Origin: Gonocerus acuteangulatus
Taxonomy: Eukaryota > Arthropoda > Insecta > Hemiptera > Coreidae
Assembly (NCBI GenBank): GCA_946811695.1
Contig: OX328124.1
Coordinates: 89,646,196 to 89,710,195, forward strand
Reading direction: 5' to 3'
DNA: 64,000 nt
Position numbers and translations under genes: made by a program. Each line of letters starts with the position of its first letter. Position 1 is the first letter of the stretch. Below, piece after piece: positions 1 to 12,242 of this stretch. The notes below the pieces were generated by a model. That model was not told the DNA's origin, ran no database searches, and saw only the letters and a list, made by a program, of their open reading frames with translations.

Positions 1-689
1 TACTGCCGGTCGATTACTTCTATCTTGTAATAAACAATTTCTTTTGATGAAATTCCTTAGAAAGTGGAGATATTGAACTCGTAGAGCCATTGTCCGTTAT
101 TTCTTTTATGTCCTGCATGACGTTTTTATTGAACCGTTCTTTACTCCCTTCTTGGTGAAAGGAATTCCATTCCCTCTTGAAGGAATATAATCCAACAAAA
201 CCAATGGATATAGAAACCTTTTAACAAAAGGAATTGTAAAATCCTTAAAGTTACAAATATTTATTAATGCCTTTTTAATTTTAGAATGTTCCGCTTTGTT
301 GTAAATTTCATTCTAAAACTTTGTTAATTTTTGGCTGTTAATGAATCAGGAACTTCTAGATCCAGCCATATATGCAGAGCTCAACAAAGGAAAATAGACG
401 TCAGATGATTCGTCTCAACTTTATTTATTTATTTGAGGAGCTTCGTAGCGCAAACGATTAGCTCTATGACATGTTTTACATACAAATTTGACTTCAAAAC
501 GTAGTAATAAACACAGATAATATTAAAAGCAAAACAAAAGAATAAAACCCCTAATACAATAAAAAAAAAATAACTTTAGGACACAGAAACAAAGGATGTA
601 AGAGGGGGGAAAAAATCTGGAAAATTATGGAGCAGCTGATTTTATTAAACTAGTGCTTACTAACTAGTGCTTACTAAAAAAAGGAAAAA

Positions 690-1265
690 AAAATCTCATG
701 AGAAAAATTTCACTTATATTGCCTATTTACTTTGTCCTGGCCGCATTCTTCTTCGATCGTTTTGGTTTTTGAGGTTGTCTCTGCTGCAGACAGTTAATAT
801 TTTAATTACTTCGAGATCTTTCCATTTTTTCCACATCTTCATTTTCATTCTGATGGCTTTCCACATGTTAAGTGATACTACTACCAGATGCCTTTCGATA
901 GCCCCTAGCTTCTTGGGGACGATATCTCTTAGGAGGCATCATTCGCAGGAATTTTTCAATGAATTCCAGACGCTCAGTGCTTTTCTGGTTTAAGATATCC
1001 AATGTTAACTTTAAATCAGCATGTTGATAATTACTTTTCCTTGCTTTGGTTCTCTTATAATCATTTCTTCTAAATCAAGATATTGCTGCGAGGTCGGAAC
1101 ACCTGAGAACTCACCTCCTAAAATTGATGGATTATATACTTTCTTTTCTTTTAAGCGTGGTATTTTAGGATCTTTTATACGACCATCATCATTCTTAGAA
1201 TGGTATGTAGTCTCATGAAATTCTTTAATCACATCTGAGGCTGTCTTTGTAGGATTTTCTGTATT
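690..1265 (-). pseudogene. Unrecognised broken coding remnant
   Basis: The minus strand reads as protein-like sequence over about 190 codons, but only across a frame change and in-frame stops. The first part (about 1265 down to 1045) includes NPSILGGEFSGVPTSQQYLD. A frame change near 1040 leads into a stretch containing RLEFIEKFLRMMPPKRYRPQ. Two in-frame TAA codons follow, near 882 and 810, before a basic tail containing KPKRSKKNAARTK and a third stop near 702. Charged-residue composition and a lysine-rich end that resumes the same frame argue for a former gene rather than chance. I do not recognise the family. It could be a processed pseudogene, a decayed transposon gene, or a real exon with sequence errors. 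Confidence 0.35.
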
Positions 1266-1659
1266 TATAGAACATTATTAAAAAATCAAAATCGTCAAAG
1301 GCAAAAGAAAAGCCGCTGCATAGTAAGCTGTATGAGTGATATTTATCTATTCTCACACACCCAACACACAGAGTCGGACATCTTTCAATGGCTCTATGGA
1401 GACTGAATAAGTTAAATAAAAGCATACCTTTCTCTACCTAAATTGAAAAAGAAAATCATTTTAATAATCCTTACAAATACGGGGTACAAACTTTTATCGA
1501 AAACGAACGCAGATTCATTTTACGTATTCAACAACGTGGCGTATCAACAACTGAGCTATTTAGCTGGTGCCGGGCTATCTACAGGTTCCCACAGTTTTAT
1601 AATGTCAAAACATGGACGGTTACCAATTTGATTAAAAACTAAATTAATAAATGCTGAAT

Positions 1660-1839
1660 GGGGTCTTCCCGTGGTCTAGTGGTTAACGCCTTAGTTTCTC
1701 GTGCGAGAGATGGTGGGTTCGATTCTCACCGACGACAGGAATTTTCTCATCTTAAGGCTCGTTGAGAAAATTACTCGCTGCCCCTTGGATGTTAGTGCTA
1801 ATGGCCCAGACGTCGAAACGCCGTAAAAAAAAAAAAAAA
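1660..1839 (+). mobile_element. SINE family A, tRNA-derived, copy 1
   Basis: A tRNA-like head carries an A box (TGGTCTAGTGG) and a B box (GGTTCGATTCTCACC) of Glu/Asp-like type, followed by a body ending in CGCCGT and poly(A). An 11-bp target-site duplication, AAATGCTGAAT, flanks it at 1649-1659 and 1845-1855, which proves retroposition. Confidence 0.9.
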
Positions 1840-1890
1840 TAAACAAATGCTGAATTAGTATGTTTTTTTTTATGATAGACTAGTATTATT

Positions 1891-2091
1891 TTTTTAATTT
1901 CAGCGCTTCTGCATCTATACCATTAGGGCCTGGCTATCAACAGTTGCCAACCTGTCTATACATCCATTGTGCAGCTGGGAATTTCATCGACGTGCCCTGA
2001 AATTAAAAAAAAAAACAGCTGCAGGCGGGACTCAAACCTGCATCTTACACATGAGAATACAAGGCGATTGCCACTGGACTATGTGGATACC
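1891..2091 (-). mobile_element. SINE family A, copy 2 (diverged)
   Basis: Minus-strand copy with the reversed B box near 2030 and T-rich tail at its left end. It is flanked by CTAGTATTATT at 1880-1890 and 2092-2102, an exact 11-bp target duplication. Confidence 0.8.
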
Positions 2092-2103
2092 CTAGTATTA
2101 TTA

Positions 2104-2300
2104 TTTATTTATTTTTTTATTTATTTTTTTTTTACGGCGCATCTACATCTAGGTCATTAGCGCCGACATCCAGGGTGCAGCAAGGAATTTTACCAGCGAG
2201 CCCTGGGATGATAAAATTCCTGCCGGAGGTTGGGAATCGAACCCACCATCTCCCGCTTATGAATCCCCAAGACGCTAGCCATTAGACCACGGGAGACCCC
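2104..2300 (-). mobile_element. SINE family A, copy 3
   Basis: Well-preserved minus-strand copy: T-rich tail, the family tail motif TTACGGCGCATCTACATC, reversed B box near 2230 and head ending at the reversed CCGTGGTCTA. It is flanked by CTAGTATTATTA at 2092-2103 and 2301-2312, so it entered one of the duplications made by copy 2. Confidence 0.88.
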
Positions 2301-2312
2301 CTAGTATTATTA

Positions 2313-3218
2313 TTGTTCATAAATTTACAACTCGATTAAAGAAACAAAGGAGTTCCACAACTTTTATATGACTATATTTTTAATATTAAGGCAATAACAG
2401 ATGGAGAGTCTAATGACCGTTTATGTCTAATATTTATGAACGATTTCCTTCAGAATATAAGTGGGAATCAGTTACTTTAGAAAAACGATTTAAATTCTTC
2501 TTGGAAGCTTAGGGATTTAGGAGAACATCAATCACTGTTGAATATTTCAAAACCATTTGGAAAATCATGTTTGTATAATAAGCCTCACATCCATCTATTT
2601 TCATGTAGTGTTTTCTCAACACATTTTGAGGATTCATCAATAAATTCAAGTGACCAACATGAATTTAATTATTAGTGCTTAACTAATTTTCATCGGCTTC
2701 TAAGCAATGTTTACTCAAGAGAATAACTGGAATTGTATTATGTATGAACAGTCGATACTTCAATATGTATGTACAATTAGTAGTGTTGAGAGCTAGAATA
2801 TTTGTCCATTAGAGTATTGTAATCCTCTCGTTGTTTAAGCAGCGTCAATAAAATTTATATTTCACTATAGATATACATTGTCTGTAGAAATCGAAAATGC
2901 TTAAAACTCTATAAACAGTTTCTGAATGGTGGTCGAATCGAAGACACTATTTTACATAATCGTTATCGTAATACAATAGTCTTCTACCACTTAAGCAGTG
3001 TAATAATGATAAAGTTTATTATTTCAATAGTATTGACCTATTGAAGTGTCAATAACTCGATAAACCTACTACCGGAATTTAAGGAAATAAGATGTGATTC
3101 CCAAACTAGATAATTACATTTTCTAAATAAATGGTGTAGACAAAATAAATGACAGTTATTTAGTACTGAGAGAATTTATTGTCTTAAATATGTGATATTT
3201 TATATTTTTGTTTCTTAG
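2313..3218. other. No recognisable feature
   Basis: AT-rich DNA with stops in all frames, upstream of the first visible exon of the membrane protein gene. It is most simply read as intron of that gene. Confidence 0.5.
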
Positions 3219-3697
3219 CGACAAGTACAGGGTAAGCTGCTAGAGAGGACTGCCAGGTCTGTGAAGTTGGAGAGACTGTCACCTGCTACTAGGTATCTAG
3301 TCTGCGTTCTTGGTTTAGGGCAGTGGCAAGAGACGAAGACCAACACTTCCCAGCTGGCTTCACTCTCGCATCTCACTGACACACAGACTTCAAGGTGCAC
3401 GGAGGTCAGTGACTTTATAATTAATATTCTTTATTTTAATGCTTATTAGACGAAAAATAAATAAATAATATTCAGAATCTTGGAGGAGAAAGAGCGTGAA
3501 AAATCTACTTTTTTACATTGAATTTCATTTGCAGACTTTTTCAATTAGATTAATGAATGAGCATTCCATAGAGTAAACATTTTCCTTTCCTGTCCTAAAG
3601 CACTTCCAGATCTTTGAGTTCGATTTCCCAACATCCGGAATTCGTGATTCGCCCTTTCTCTTCTAAGGTCCTAAATTGCAATGACAATATGCGTAGC

Positions 3698-3739
<42 letters not shown>

Positions 3740-3939
3740 CGATTGGGTCTCATTCTGAAGAACCTAAGATCAAAAACTCTCGCGCCCTATAGATATAGAA
3801 AATAAAAGACCTAAAAAGAAGATAAGGGGAAAAGCAGGCGGCCGGAGCATAGTACTAACCATATTATCCACTAGTGTGCTATAATGGCCAAGATTCAGAT
3901 ACCTCTTACCTGCTTATATGGACCCTCGTGGGGTTAAGG

Positions 3940-4023
<84 letters not shown>

Positions 4024-6038
4024 CTTACTACCTACCTAAGTATAGTTCAAGTCGGCCACCTGATATTCCCCCCTGAAACTTTCTATTAAATGTAGGACTT
4101 GTTTTCTGTTAGTTGGAGACGGTCTGCGACCCCGACTGATCCTAGAACAACGACACTAGAAGATAAAATATTTAGTGCGCACATGCGTTTCGAACTAATT
4201 TTTCATTTGTTATGAAACGTCGACACTACATTTCCGGATTTCGTCGTCAAACGGAACAATGCATACTAGTCGCCATTAGTCCAAACGATCGACGTCATCC
4301 TGCCGCTTTTTTCCTTCCAACTCGCACACATTCCCACCTCTCCTCCTCTCACATGTATGATTTAGCCTAAGCCACAAGAATCCTTCATTGTACATAGATA
4401 ATGTGTTGTTATATATTTTATAATATTTTCGACAGGTGCGTACCCTGGAAGGAGGATCTGGACCAGGGGAATTAAGCGGACGAGGCAGTACTGCAGCTAG
4501 CTTTTTCGCTAGGAGACTAGGCTTGATAGTGGGTTCTGCCATGGGCTTCGTTGTCTTCATCGTCCTCGTCTCAGCTCTCTCTTATCTCAAGCTGAAGAAG
4601 CAGAGGGAAGTGGCAAAGAGGGAGATACCAATGTCTCAGGATTACCTATCATACAGGTACTTCATCATTTCATTCGTAAACATATCAACAATCGAAAAAC
4701 ACCACGAAGATATGTTTTCATTATATTTACATATGAAATCTTTTTGGTTTTGTATTTGAAGGTACAATTTATAATAAAAGTAGTTTCAAGAAAACGGATA
4801 CCATGTGTTCCCATTATTACTGTCGTTGCTAACAAAGATAGACTATGGAAATCTAATAATGGCTAATAATAAATGGACGTTAAAATTTAAATAATAATGG
4901 CTTAGGAAATACAATAGAAAAAGGATAGCTAAGCAGCTCTATCACTAATAAATATAAAAGCAAGCTAGGGAAGTCAAAGGAAACCAAAGAAGGGCTAATG
5001 TAAAACTATGAAAAGTTCAAAGAGATAATAAAAAGCTAAGAGACTTGAAGGTGGTGTTATTAATGGACTCAAAAAGCCAGGGTACTCTGAAGATTTTTTT
5101 GGAAAGCTAAGAATAGCTATAGAATGATTAAAACAGTGGGGAAAAAATAAGGAAAGTTATAAATTTCAAAAATTACTTATTTTTATATTATAAAGAAAAA
5201 ATAACAATGTAACTGTAACCAGGTATATCTTATTTTCGTAATAAATTAGGTAATTCTTGCCATTAATATTTTTTTTATTCATATATTTTCTTGTAAGAGT
5301 TAGCACTACTTCTAAAACGAGCATAATATTTATGAATCGGCGTACTTTATTTCAGAGAAACTATTAGAGAGAGTGTGTATAAATAATAAGAATTATATGT
5401 GTGATACTTAGACGTTAATCCTGATATTCAATATGTAAAGCATGTCGTTTGCATTTTGCAAGAATTTGAAATTTTTGGCTAATACTTCAATTGCCAAATT
5501 ATTATTCAAAAACTATCAAGCCGATTTAAACGATATTTGGTATGTTGTTTTACTGTACAAACATCATTTACCTCTTGGAATATGAAGGCCTTAAATGTAT
5601 TATAACCTGAAAAAAAAGTTTATAAAAAATGTCAATTTTTTACTCTTTTTCATACATATTGCTGTTTTTCAACGCAGGAAATAAGTTTCTAATGGAAAAT
5701 TTCACTACGAATCTTTCGATCTTGCTTGTTGATTTTTCAAAATTAATGATTTGAAAGTAGCTTGAATGTTCCAATTCAAACATATCTATAAAATGCATAT
5801 ATGTATAATTAGGCCAGCACAATTAATTCTAGTACTTATAAATTTTATAAAAAAAACCATGAATTATAAAAACCAAAAAAAAAAAAAAAAAAAAAAAAAT
5901 CTATAAAATGCCAATGTTCATATCCGTGCATCTAAATCTAGGTACTAAATTTCTAAAGCCATTAACTTTGATTTCAGACACTTCTCTCTACAGAGCGCTG
6001 ATCCATTCTCTCACGGAAACACCTGCTTGAATGCCTGA
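3219..6038 (+). CDS. C-terminal exons of a fibronectin-III-like single-pass membrane protein
   Basis: Three exons join in phase: 3219-3404, 4436-4656 and 5978-6036/6038 (TGA). All introns are GT-AG. The visible 155 residues begin in what looks like the end of a fibronectin type III domain, with the typical strand LSPATRYLVCVLGL and a second Cys at SRCTE. That Cys-bearing pattern is known from leucine-rich-repeat plus FN3 receptors. A Gly/Ser-rich linker follows, then a transmembrane helix at visible residues 90-113 (LGLIVGSAMGFVVFIVLVSA). The cytoplasmic tail of about 40 residues starts with the stop-transfer KLKKQR and ends FSHGNTCLNA. It should sit in the plasma membrane with the FN3 part outside, as an adhesion or recognition receptor. 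The ligand-binding N-terminal exons would lie before base 1; the family assignment is inference. The introns hold (TA)n tracts and SINE C fragments. Confidence 0.75.
3700..3737. repeat. (TA)n microsatellite
   Basis: Uninterrupted TA dinucleotide tract inside the first visible intron of the membrane protein gene. Confidence 0.95.
3834..3940 (+). mobile_element. SINE family C 3' half fragment
   Basis: Matches the distal body of family C (GCGGCCGGAGCATAGTACT, then GATTCAGATACCTC). The tRNA-like head is absent. It abuts a (TA)n tract. Confidence 0.65.
3943..4018. repeat. (TA)n microsatellite
   Basis: About 75 bp of TA repeats in the same intron. Confidence 0.95.
4110..4195 (-). mobile_element. 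SINE family C central fragment
   Basis: Minus-strand match to the segment just after the tRNA head of family C; forward text CACTAGAAGATAAAATATTT corresponds to the family's CACTAGAAGAAAAAATCTTT. Confidence 0.55.
4860..4895 (+). mobile_element. SINE family B tail fragment
   Basis: About 35 bp identical in most positions to the 3' end of family B (AATAAATGGACGTTAAAATT), in the second visible intron of the membrane protein gene. Confidence 0.5.
4896..5977. other. Intron sequence, nothing recognised
   Basis: AT-rich intronic DNA with one poly(A) run at 5875-5899. No exon-like or transposon-like sequence was recognised. Confidence 0.5.
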
Positions 6039-6657
6039 CAACAGGAACCACGCCACAAGGCTGATCAGAAAGACAAGAAACGAGAAAAATACATACCGAC
6101 TGAAATCACAATTTAAATCTTTTGGTTTATTAAAATGTGGATAATCTTTAGATTTACTATAGACAGATAAGTGATCATGTACTTCAACGATTATAAATTA
6201 ATATACTACAAACTAAAATTTCTTCTAATCTTATCTACCTTCATTTGAAATCATGAAATCATTCAGAGGTACACAATTAACATATTTTCGGGGATTTAGA
6301 CCCGTTGGAATAATACAATGTTCATTGAAGTCGGGGCAAAAATATTATACATCTCTACCATGAATTATACATATAATTCATATTGTTCTAAAACCGGAAT
6401 GGAGCATGTGCTCGGATAGCCAACAGTCCAGATAAACAATGTTTGAAGAGGTGAGCTTAAACTAAACAACAATAATAATTAATACTTGAGCGGTTCAGAA
6501 TATGCCACGTGTAGACCTGCGTATCCGTTCTTCCAGTAACTAACAGTATTTTGATAGTACTACACGCTTCTAACAAACCACGCTTTTTAGGATGATATAA
6601 ACACCCCCCCCCCCCTACATCAAATGGAAAAACTTTGTTCGATTATTAGTTATTAGG

Positions 6658-7007
6658 CCCTGCCCCTCAGGGCCACGAGGGGCCCTGAGGGGCAGATACT
6701 ATGGAGGTATCTGATTCATGACCATACGGCTCACTAGGGAGATAGTCTGGTCAGTACTATGCTCCGGCCGCCTGATTTACCCCTTGGCTGCTTCGACTCC
6801 TAGAGTCATTAGCACCAACCAAGGTACCCGTTATTAAATTAATTAAAGGCTGGGTTGGCCTAGGGACGGCCAGGGAGTCCGAATCCAACCTTTGAACGAA
6901 GACACTAGAAGAAAAAATCTTTAGTGCTTGCTCGGGATTTGAACTCAGGTCCGTCAGCATACAAGTCCAGTGCTCTACCACTGAGCTAACCTCGCCCCCA
7001 AAAATTC
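6658..7007 (-). mobile_element. SINE family C, full-length copy
   Basis: Read on the minus strand, it opens with a tRNA-like head: GGTTAGCTCAGTGGTAGAGC (A box) and GAGTTCAAATCCCGAGC (B box). A body of about 250 bp follows, ending in a perfect GC-rich hairpin at 6661-6692 with a 13-bp stem (GCCCCTCAGGGCC). A 10-bp target duplication, AGTTATTAGG, lies at 6648-6657 and 7008-7017. There is no clear poly(A) tail, unlike families A and B. Confidence 0.85.
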
Positions 7008-7017
7008 AGTTATTAGG

Positions 7018-7744
7018 TCATTTCCTCTAATACCTATTATAAAAAATAAATCAATATATTTCAATTTGTTATGACATTCGAGTTTTAAATGGGATGTTAA
7101 AGTAGCAAAAAAAAAAGTTTTAATTCTTTGAGAACAAAATGGCGGCGGTGTCTCTGACGAACGGAAACCCTCTTCTTCCACGGGCGATAGTTGGCATGAA
7201 GCAATTTTTATTCTAAAACAAACAACTAAAATTATTTTAAAAGAAGAAGGTTAAATCCAGTAAAATAATAGTAATGATAAAGAATTTCTAATAAATATTA
7301 ATCTTTTCGAAAATGGTGAACAATTCTTCATCTTCCCTTAAGGAATCTGTCGAAAACCGAAATAATTCAATGAATAGAAAAATCTCTGCGTATTTTACTT
7401 GCAAATATCATTAGGAATCTGCAGTGAAAATTTGAAGTTGATCGGGTGAAAATTGAAAGCGCTAGCGTATCGCCCGTTTTGAAAAACATTGTTTTGAGAA
7501 AATCGAGTTTAAATTTGAATGTACCGAAAATTCCATTTTTTTTTTTTTTTTTATAATGGCTTTTAATTTTGAAATGTATTTGGATTTTATTTGTAAACGA
7601 ATTTATGGGACATTTAAGTTTTCCGGCACATACACACTCTATTCAGAAATTCTCTGCTTTTCAATTTTAATCGCATTCTCAAAAATTCTTCTGTTTTCAA
7701 AATAATTTAGGTTACGGTACCCAATTCAACTCACCATATATTTA
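7018..7744. other. No recognisable feature
   Basis: AT-rich DNA with a T run at 7537-7552; no coding or repeat signature was recognised. Confidence 0.4.
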
Positions 7745-7920
7745 CTTATTTATTTTTTACGGCACACCGACCACTGGCCAATTAGCGCTGACATCCATGG
7801 TGCAGCCAGGAATTTTCTTAAGGGGTCCAGAAAAGAGAAAATTCCCTGCCACAGGTGGGACTCGAACCCCCATTTAATACATAAGAATCTAAGACGTTAG
7901 CCACTAGGCCACGGGGACCC
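7745..7920 (-). mobile_element. SINE family A, copy 4
   Basis: Minus-strand copy with reversed B box near 7865 and the head ending in the reversed CGTGGCCTAGTGG. A 13-bp target duplication, CACCATATATTTA, lies at 7732-7744 and 7921-7933. Confidence 0.88.
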
Positions 7921-8504
7921 CACCATATATTTATTTATCTCTAAACTAAAATATACTAAACCATACAGAAATCCTTCCTTTAATCGTTTTGATTGAATTC
8001 AGGCTTATTGAGTGACCCAGACTTTGAAGGCCATTTTTCATTCGGAGAGTACACAATTGAACTAAAACGGCATAAGGTCTTTCGACATCCATTCCCCTCC
8101 CCATCAAAAACAGAAGCCAATTTCTTAATCTGGTTGAGTGTAGGGGTACGTTCGGCCTTTGTTGCGGGTATCGAACTTCGAAAATGGCAAGTTAAATTTA
8201 CCCTTTGACGGCAAAAAGCCCATTGCTTTCCTAACAATGTTTCAACATTTGTCTCTACCCTTTTGCTGTTATTCTAACTTTTTCTCCCGACGTCAGCGTT
8301 CTTGCCGACATTAAATGTATTGGATTTTGTTAGAACTGTAGCCACAAAGAGACCGTCGGTAGAAAATTGAAAGAAATAGAATGAATAGTACAAATTGTTT
8401 TCTCCTTGCAAAGGGACAAGGAGTTAAGGAGATCTTTTGAGGAGGTTATAACGTAGTTTCACAATAGTTCTATTTATTATCTCTATTAATAAATTAAAGA
8501 CACA

Positions 8505-8951
8505 ATTAAAAAGCTGCATAACTAAGCATTTTCCTCAGAATTGGGTAGTGTCGAGTGCATTCCTGAATAATTTGCTTAAAATAATCTAGATAGATAAATG
8601 AAATAAAAACATAAATAGTTCTGCTCTTTTGAATTTATTATGAGCACATGTTTGAATTATTAATTTTGCAATTACTTTCCTTCCAGAGTTTTGTGTATGT
8701 GGGGTACTACACTACGTAATAATTACATAAAGCTTCACATTTTCGTCTACTGATCTTGATGAATAAAATATTATAAAAATTACGACTGTTATTGGTAAAT
8801 AACTACTTTGGCTCCGGAGTAACCCCCCCCCCTCCTCCAGATGGACCGATTTTGTTGGTTAACAAAATCGATCAATCGTTTGATAGGGGAATACTATATA
8901 CCAAGTTTCCTGGCGAAAAAACAAAAACTCTGGCCTGTATCGTGTTAACGG

Positions 8952-9003
<52 letters not shown>

Positions 9004-9012
9004 ATATACATA
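8505..9012 (+). mobile_element. Helentron-like family E, copy 1 (3' end lost)
   Basis: Begins with the family E 5' region (AGCTGCATAACTAAGCA, with the subterminal motif AGCATTTTCCTC at 8524-8535). It continues colinearly with the copies at 51.3 and 55.1 kb to the poly-C block near 8823, the TGGACCGATTTTGTTGGTTA module, GTGTTAACGGACACATA and a (TA)n tract. The 3' hairpin is missing because a SINE A body follows directly after the (TA)n. Confidence 0.7.
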
Positions 9013-9014
9013 TA

Positions 9015-9170
9015 GATGGCTCGATCCCCACCGGCGCCAGATATTTTCTCATCTCAGAGCTCGCTGAGAAACTTCCTGGCTGCGGGCCCCTGGATGTCTG
9101 GACATGACCCTGGATCTCGGCGCTAATAGCCATGATTTGTTGATGCGCCGTAAAAAAAAAAACAAAAAAA
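9015..9170 (+). mobile_element. SINE family A, 5'-truncated copy
   Basis: Starts within the B box (GGCTCGATCCCCACCGGCG), continues through the family A body (ATTTTCTCATCTC...CGGCGCTAAT) and ends GATGCGCCGT plus poly(A). Confidence 0.75.
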
Positions 9171-9287
9171 AACGACTCCAACTGTACCGACATACTGCAT
9201 CTACCCATAAGGCATATTCTGACTGACTGTAATCTCATCACATTGATGAATTTATTAAATATAACATTCATACACGTTTAAACGCAA

Positions 9288-9358
9288 TATTTAAAAAAAA
9301 AAAAAGAAAAAAAAAAAAAAGAAAAAAAAAAAAAGAAAAAAAAAAAAAAAAAAAAAAG
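9288..9358. repeat. A-rich tract with spaced G
   Basis: About 70 bp of adenine runs broken by single guanines. It may be a decayed retroposon tail or simple repeat. Confidence 0.85.
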
Positions 9359-10769
9359 GTATATTTTTTTTTGGCGGAGGGGATACAGAACCCTTAGATA
9401 CCAATACAAATTAATTAATAGAAAGATAGATTTAATTTTAATTCCTAATTGATGAAGGTCATGAAATATTTTATTTTTTTGTAGAGAGAAAAACTTTATT
9501 TGGCAAAATGAAAGTTTAGTTGCCCAGCTAAGTTGCGTTCCTGAACACAAAAACGTAGTTATCAACCATTAGGCATAGAAACTAAAGTCAAAAAGTTAAA
9601 TATATAAAAAAATATGCAAATTGATCAATCAACAAATATAAAAATAAAACATGTGCTTTAAGTATGATCAATAACTTCTTCGGGCTTAAATTTCGTTAAT
9701 CAATTATATGCAGGAGGAAGGCCAGAAATATTTATGTCAATTCATTTGTTAATATCAGCTGCAGATGTTTCATATTTATTTACATTCCACTTCAGGAAAT
9801 AATATAATTATTATTTATTACTAGCAATACTTATAAAACCTAATTGTATAAAGGCGAACCTTCCGAATGTCATAAAGACGAATGTCAATATGGATTGAAT
9901 TACATTGTTTTTCAAAGATAACATATAATTATTAAGAAAAAAATCCAACTTTTTGCAGAGAACAAAGTAACATCTAGTACCACTCCCGGGAAATATTTTA
10001 AAATGTTTTGTCGAATCGACCATATGCGTTTTAAAAAGCCTTCAAATGAAGTTGAAGTGATATATTGCCCACAGTAGATAGCCAACCACCATATGTAATA
10101 CAGTATATTTTTTTTTTATTATAAACTATTATCTTCATGGAGTTCCCAGACTCCATTTATTTTCCAAACTGCCAGGCCCCGGAGGGATGAAAAAACATTA
10201 ATTTAGATAGGGAAAGGGAAAAACCTACTGTATTTCAACCGTTATTTAGTACATTTTTCCTCTCTTTTCGCTTTGTGCTTTGGCCACCTATTTCTTTTGA
10301 TTAAAAATTAATTCCAGGAAATTTTCTTAATTCATGAATAAATTAATTATCTCGGGCCTTCCTTTATTATTCTAATGTAGCTCTTTGCAAATAATTAATT
10401 GAAGATCCATTAAATAAATTCTTCTGAAAACTTCAGTTATCAATGTTAGTCGCCCTTTACATTAAATATGAGTATCATAGGAGTATATTTGCCTTTGTAT
10501 TTTCGTTTGAGGCTTAGGTCATTAAAAGCAGCTCTTCACATTTTTATTTTTGTACTACTTGCCACCTCTTTACGCAATTAAGATCTAAACGATTTTCTAA
10601 ATCCTAAATTCTATTTGGTTGGTCAAAAATAATCTGGGTTTTTTTATTACCAATTCGTTTCAGATCGCGAATAATTGTTGAGTAATCCACACCAACTTAC
10701 CGATGGCCCGAACAGTTTTGTGAGGGTTTTCTTCTACCATAGCACTTACGTATTAGTCGCGATTAACAA

Positions 10770-12185
10770 AAAAGTCCGTCTCGCAGGAACTGCATCATCT
10801 TAGCGCGGTTCCGTTCATATCCCTGGTCTAATTTGGAAATATTAAAATAGAAGCAGTTATTATTTAGGTTCCACCAGTCTTTTTTTTTTTTAATGAATTA
10901 TTATAATGGCGTGTCAACCCTTAAGGTCACTAACGCCATTCCTGTGTGTAGTAAAGTCTTGAAAGGTCATGATTTACGATCTTACCTGGAAGGGTCGGCT
11001 AACACTAGTTACAAAGTCTTGGAATCTTGGAAATCTATATTTCTAACAATAAATTGTTTTTGTTATTTTACTTAACCAGTTTCATTGTCAAATACATTAT
11101 CCAACTATAAGCAATTAAAAAATAATAAGGAATAAAACAGACAAAAAGAAACGTTCGAATAAACGAAATCAATTAATTTAAAGTTTTAAGCACTTATTTC
11201 TCCGATTGACATCGCCTGATTAAAACTTTCTTCAGAACCTTTTTTGTAGAGTATTTAGTAAGCTTTCGAATGGTAATCTTCCGCTTTACAAGATTGTCAA
11301 CGGTTTTCGAGATACTAACAAAAGGATACAAAGTTACCAAAACTTTTTTTCTCTGTTAATAAAATATTTTATTCCATTACTCTAAACGTAACAAAATTTC
11401 AACATAATAGTGTAGATGAAATTTGAGCATGCAGAAAATGTTTCAACTGTATCCCATAATTCTAAGAAGCAAAATCAAAGACAAACAACCCTCCCTAGGA
11501 AGGACGCTAGGCAGTTGAAAAGCTATATCTTGGAAATCCATATCTCTAAAATTGAATTGTTTTTCTTATTTTTCTTAACCTGTTTTATTTTCAAATACAT
11601 TATCCAACTATAAGCAATTAAAAAATAACAAGGAATAAAAAACAGACAAAAAGAACAGTTCGAATAAGCGAAATCAATTACTTTAAAGTTTTAAGCTCTT
11701 ATTTCTCCGATTGACATCGCCTAATCAAAACTTTCATTAGAACCTCTTTTTCTTAGAGCATTTAATAAGCTTTCTAATGGTATTCTTCCGTTTACCAAGA
11801 TTCTCAACCTTTTTCGAGATATTAAGGAAAGCAGAACATGCAGAAAATGTTTCAACTGAATCCCATGATTCTAAGTACCCAAACCAAAAACGGTATTCAA
11901 AAACTATTTTTCCAATTTTCTCGAAAACGGTTAAAGCTATCGCCTTGAAAATGGTTTCATTCGTTTTCCTAGCCCAAGAAGCATATAAAACGAGTACTTA
12001 CAAGCTTATGAACTCAAAAACGTAAGTGTTACGATTTTTTTTTGCGCGAATTTCGCCCCAAACGCCATCTTCCAGTAGGCGGATTTTGCTTGTTAACGAA
12101 CATGACCTTTCAAATTAGACGAACGATTTTTGTACCAAATTTCATCAAAATCGGACCATTCGTCTGGGAGCTACAGAACGAACAG

Positions 12186-12242
<57 letters not shown>

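Noticed and set aside
1660..1735. Real tRNA genes at the A/B-box hits of the SINEs
   Set aside because: All hits continue into repeated SINE bodies with tails and target duplications; anticodon and acceptor stems are not intact.
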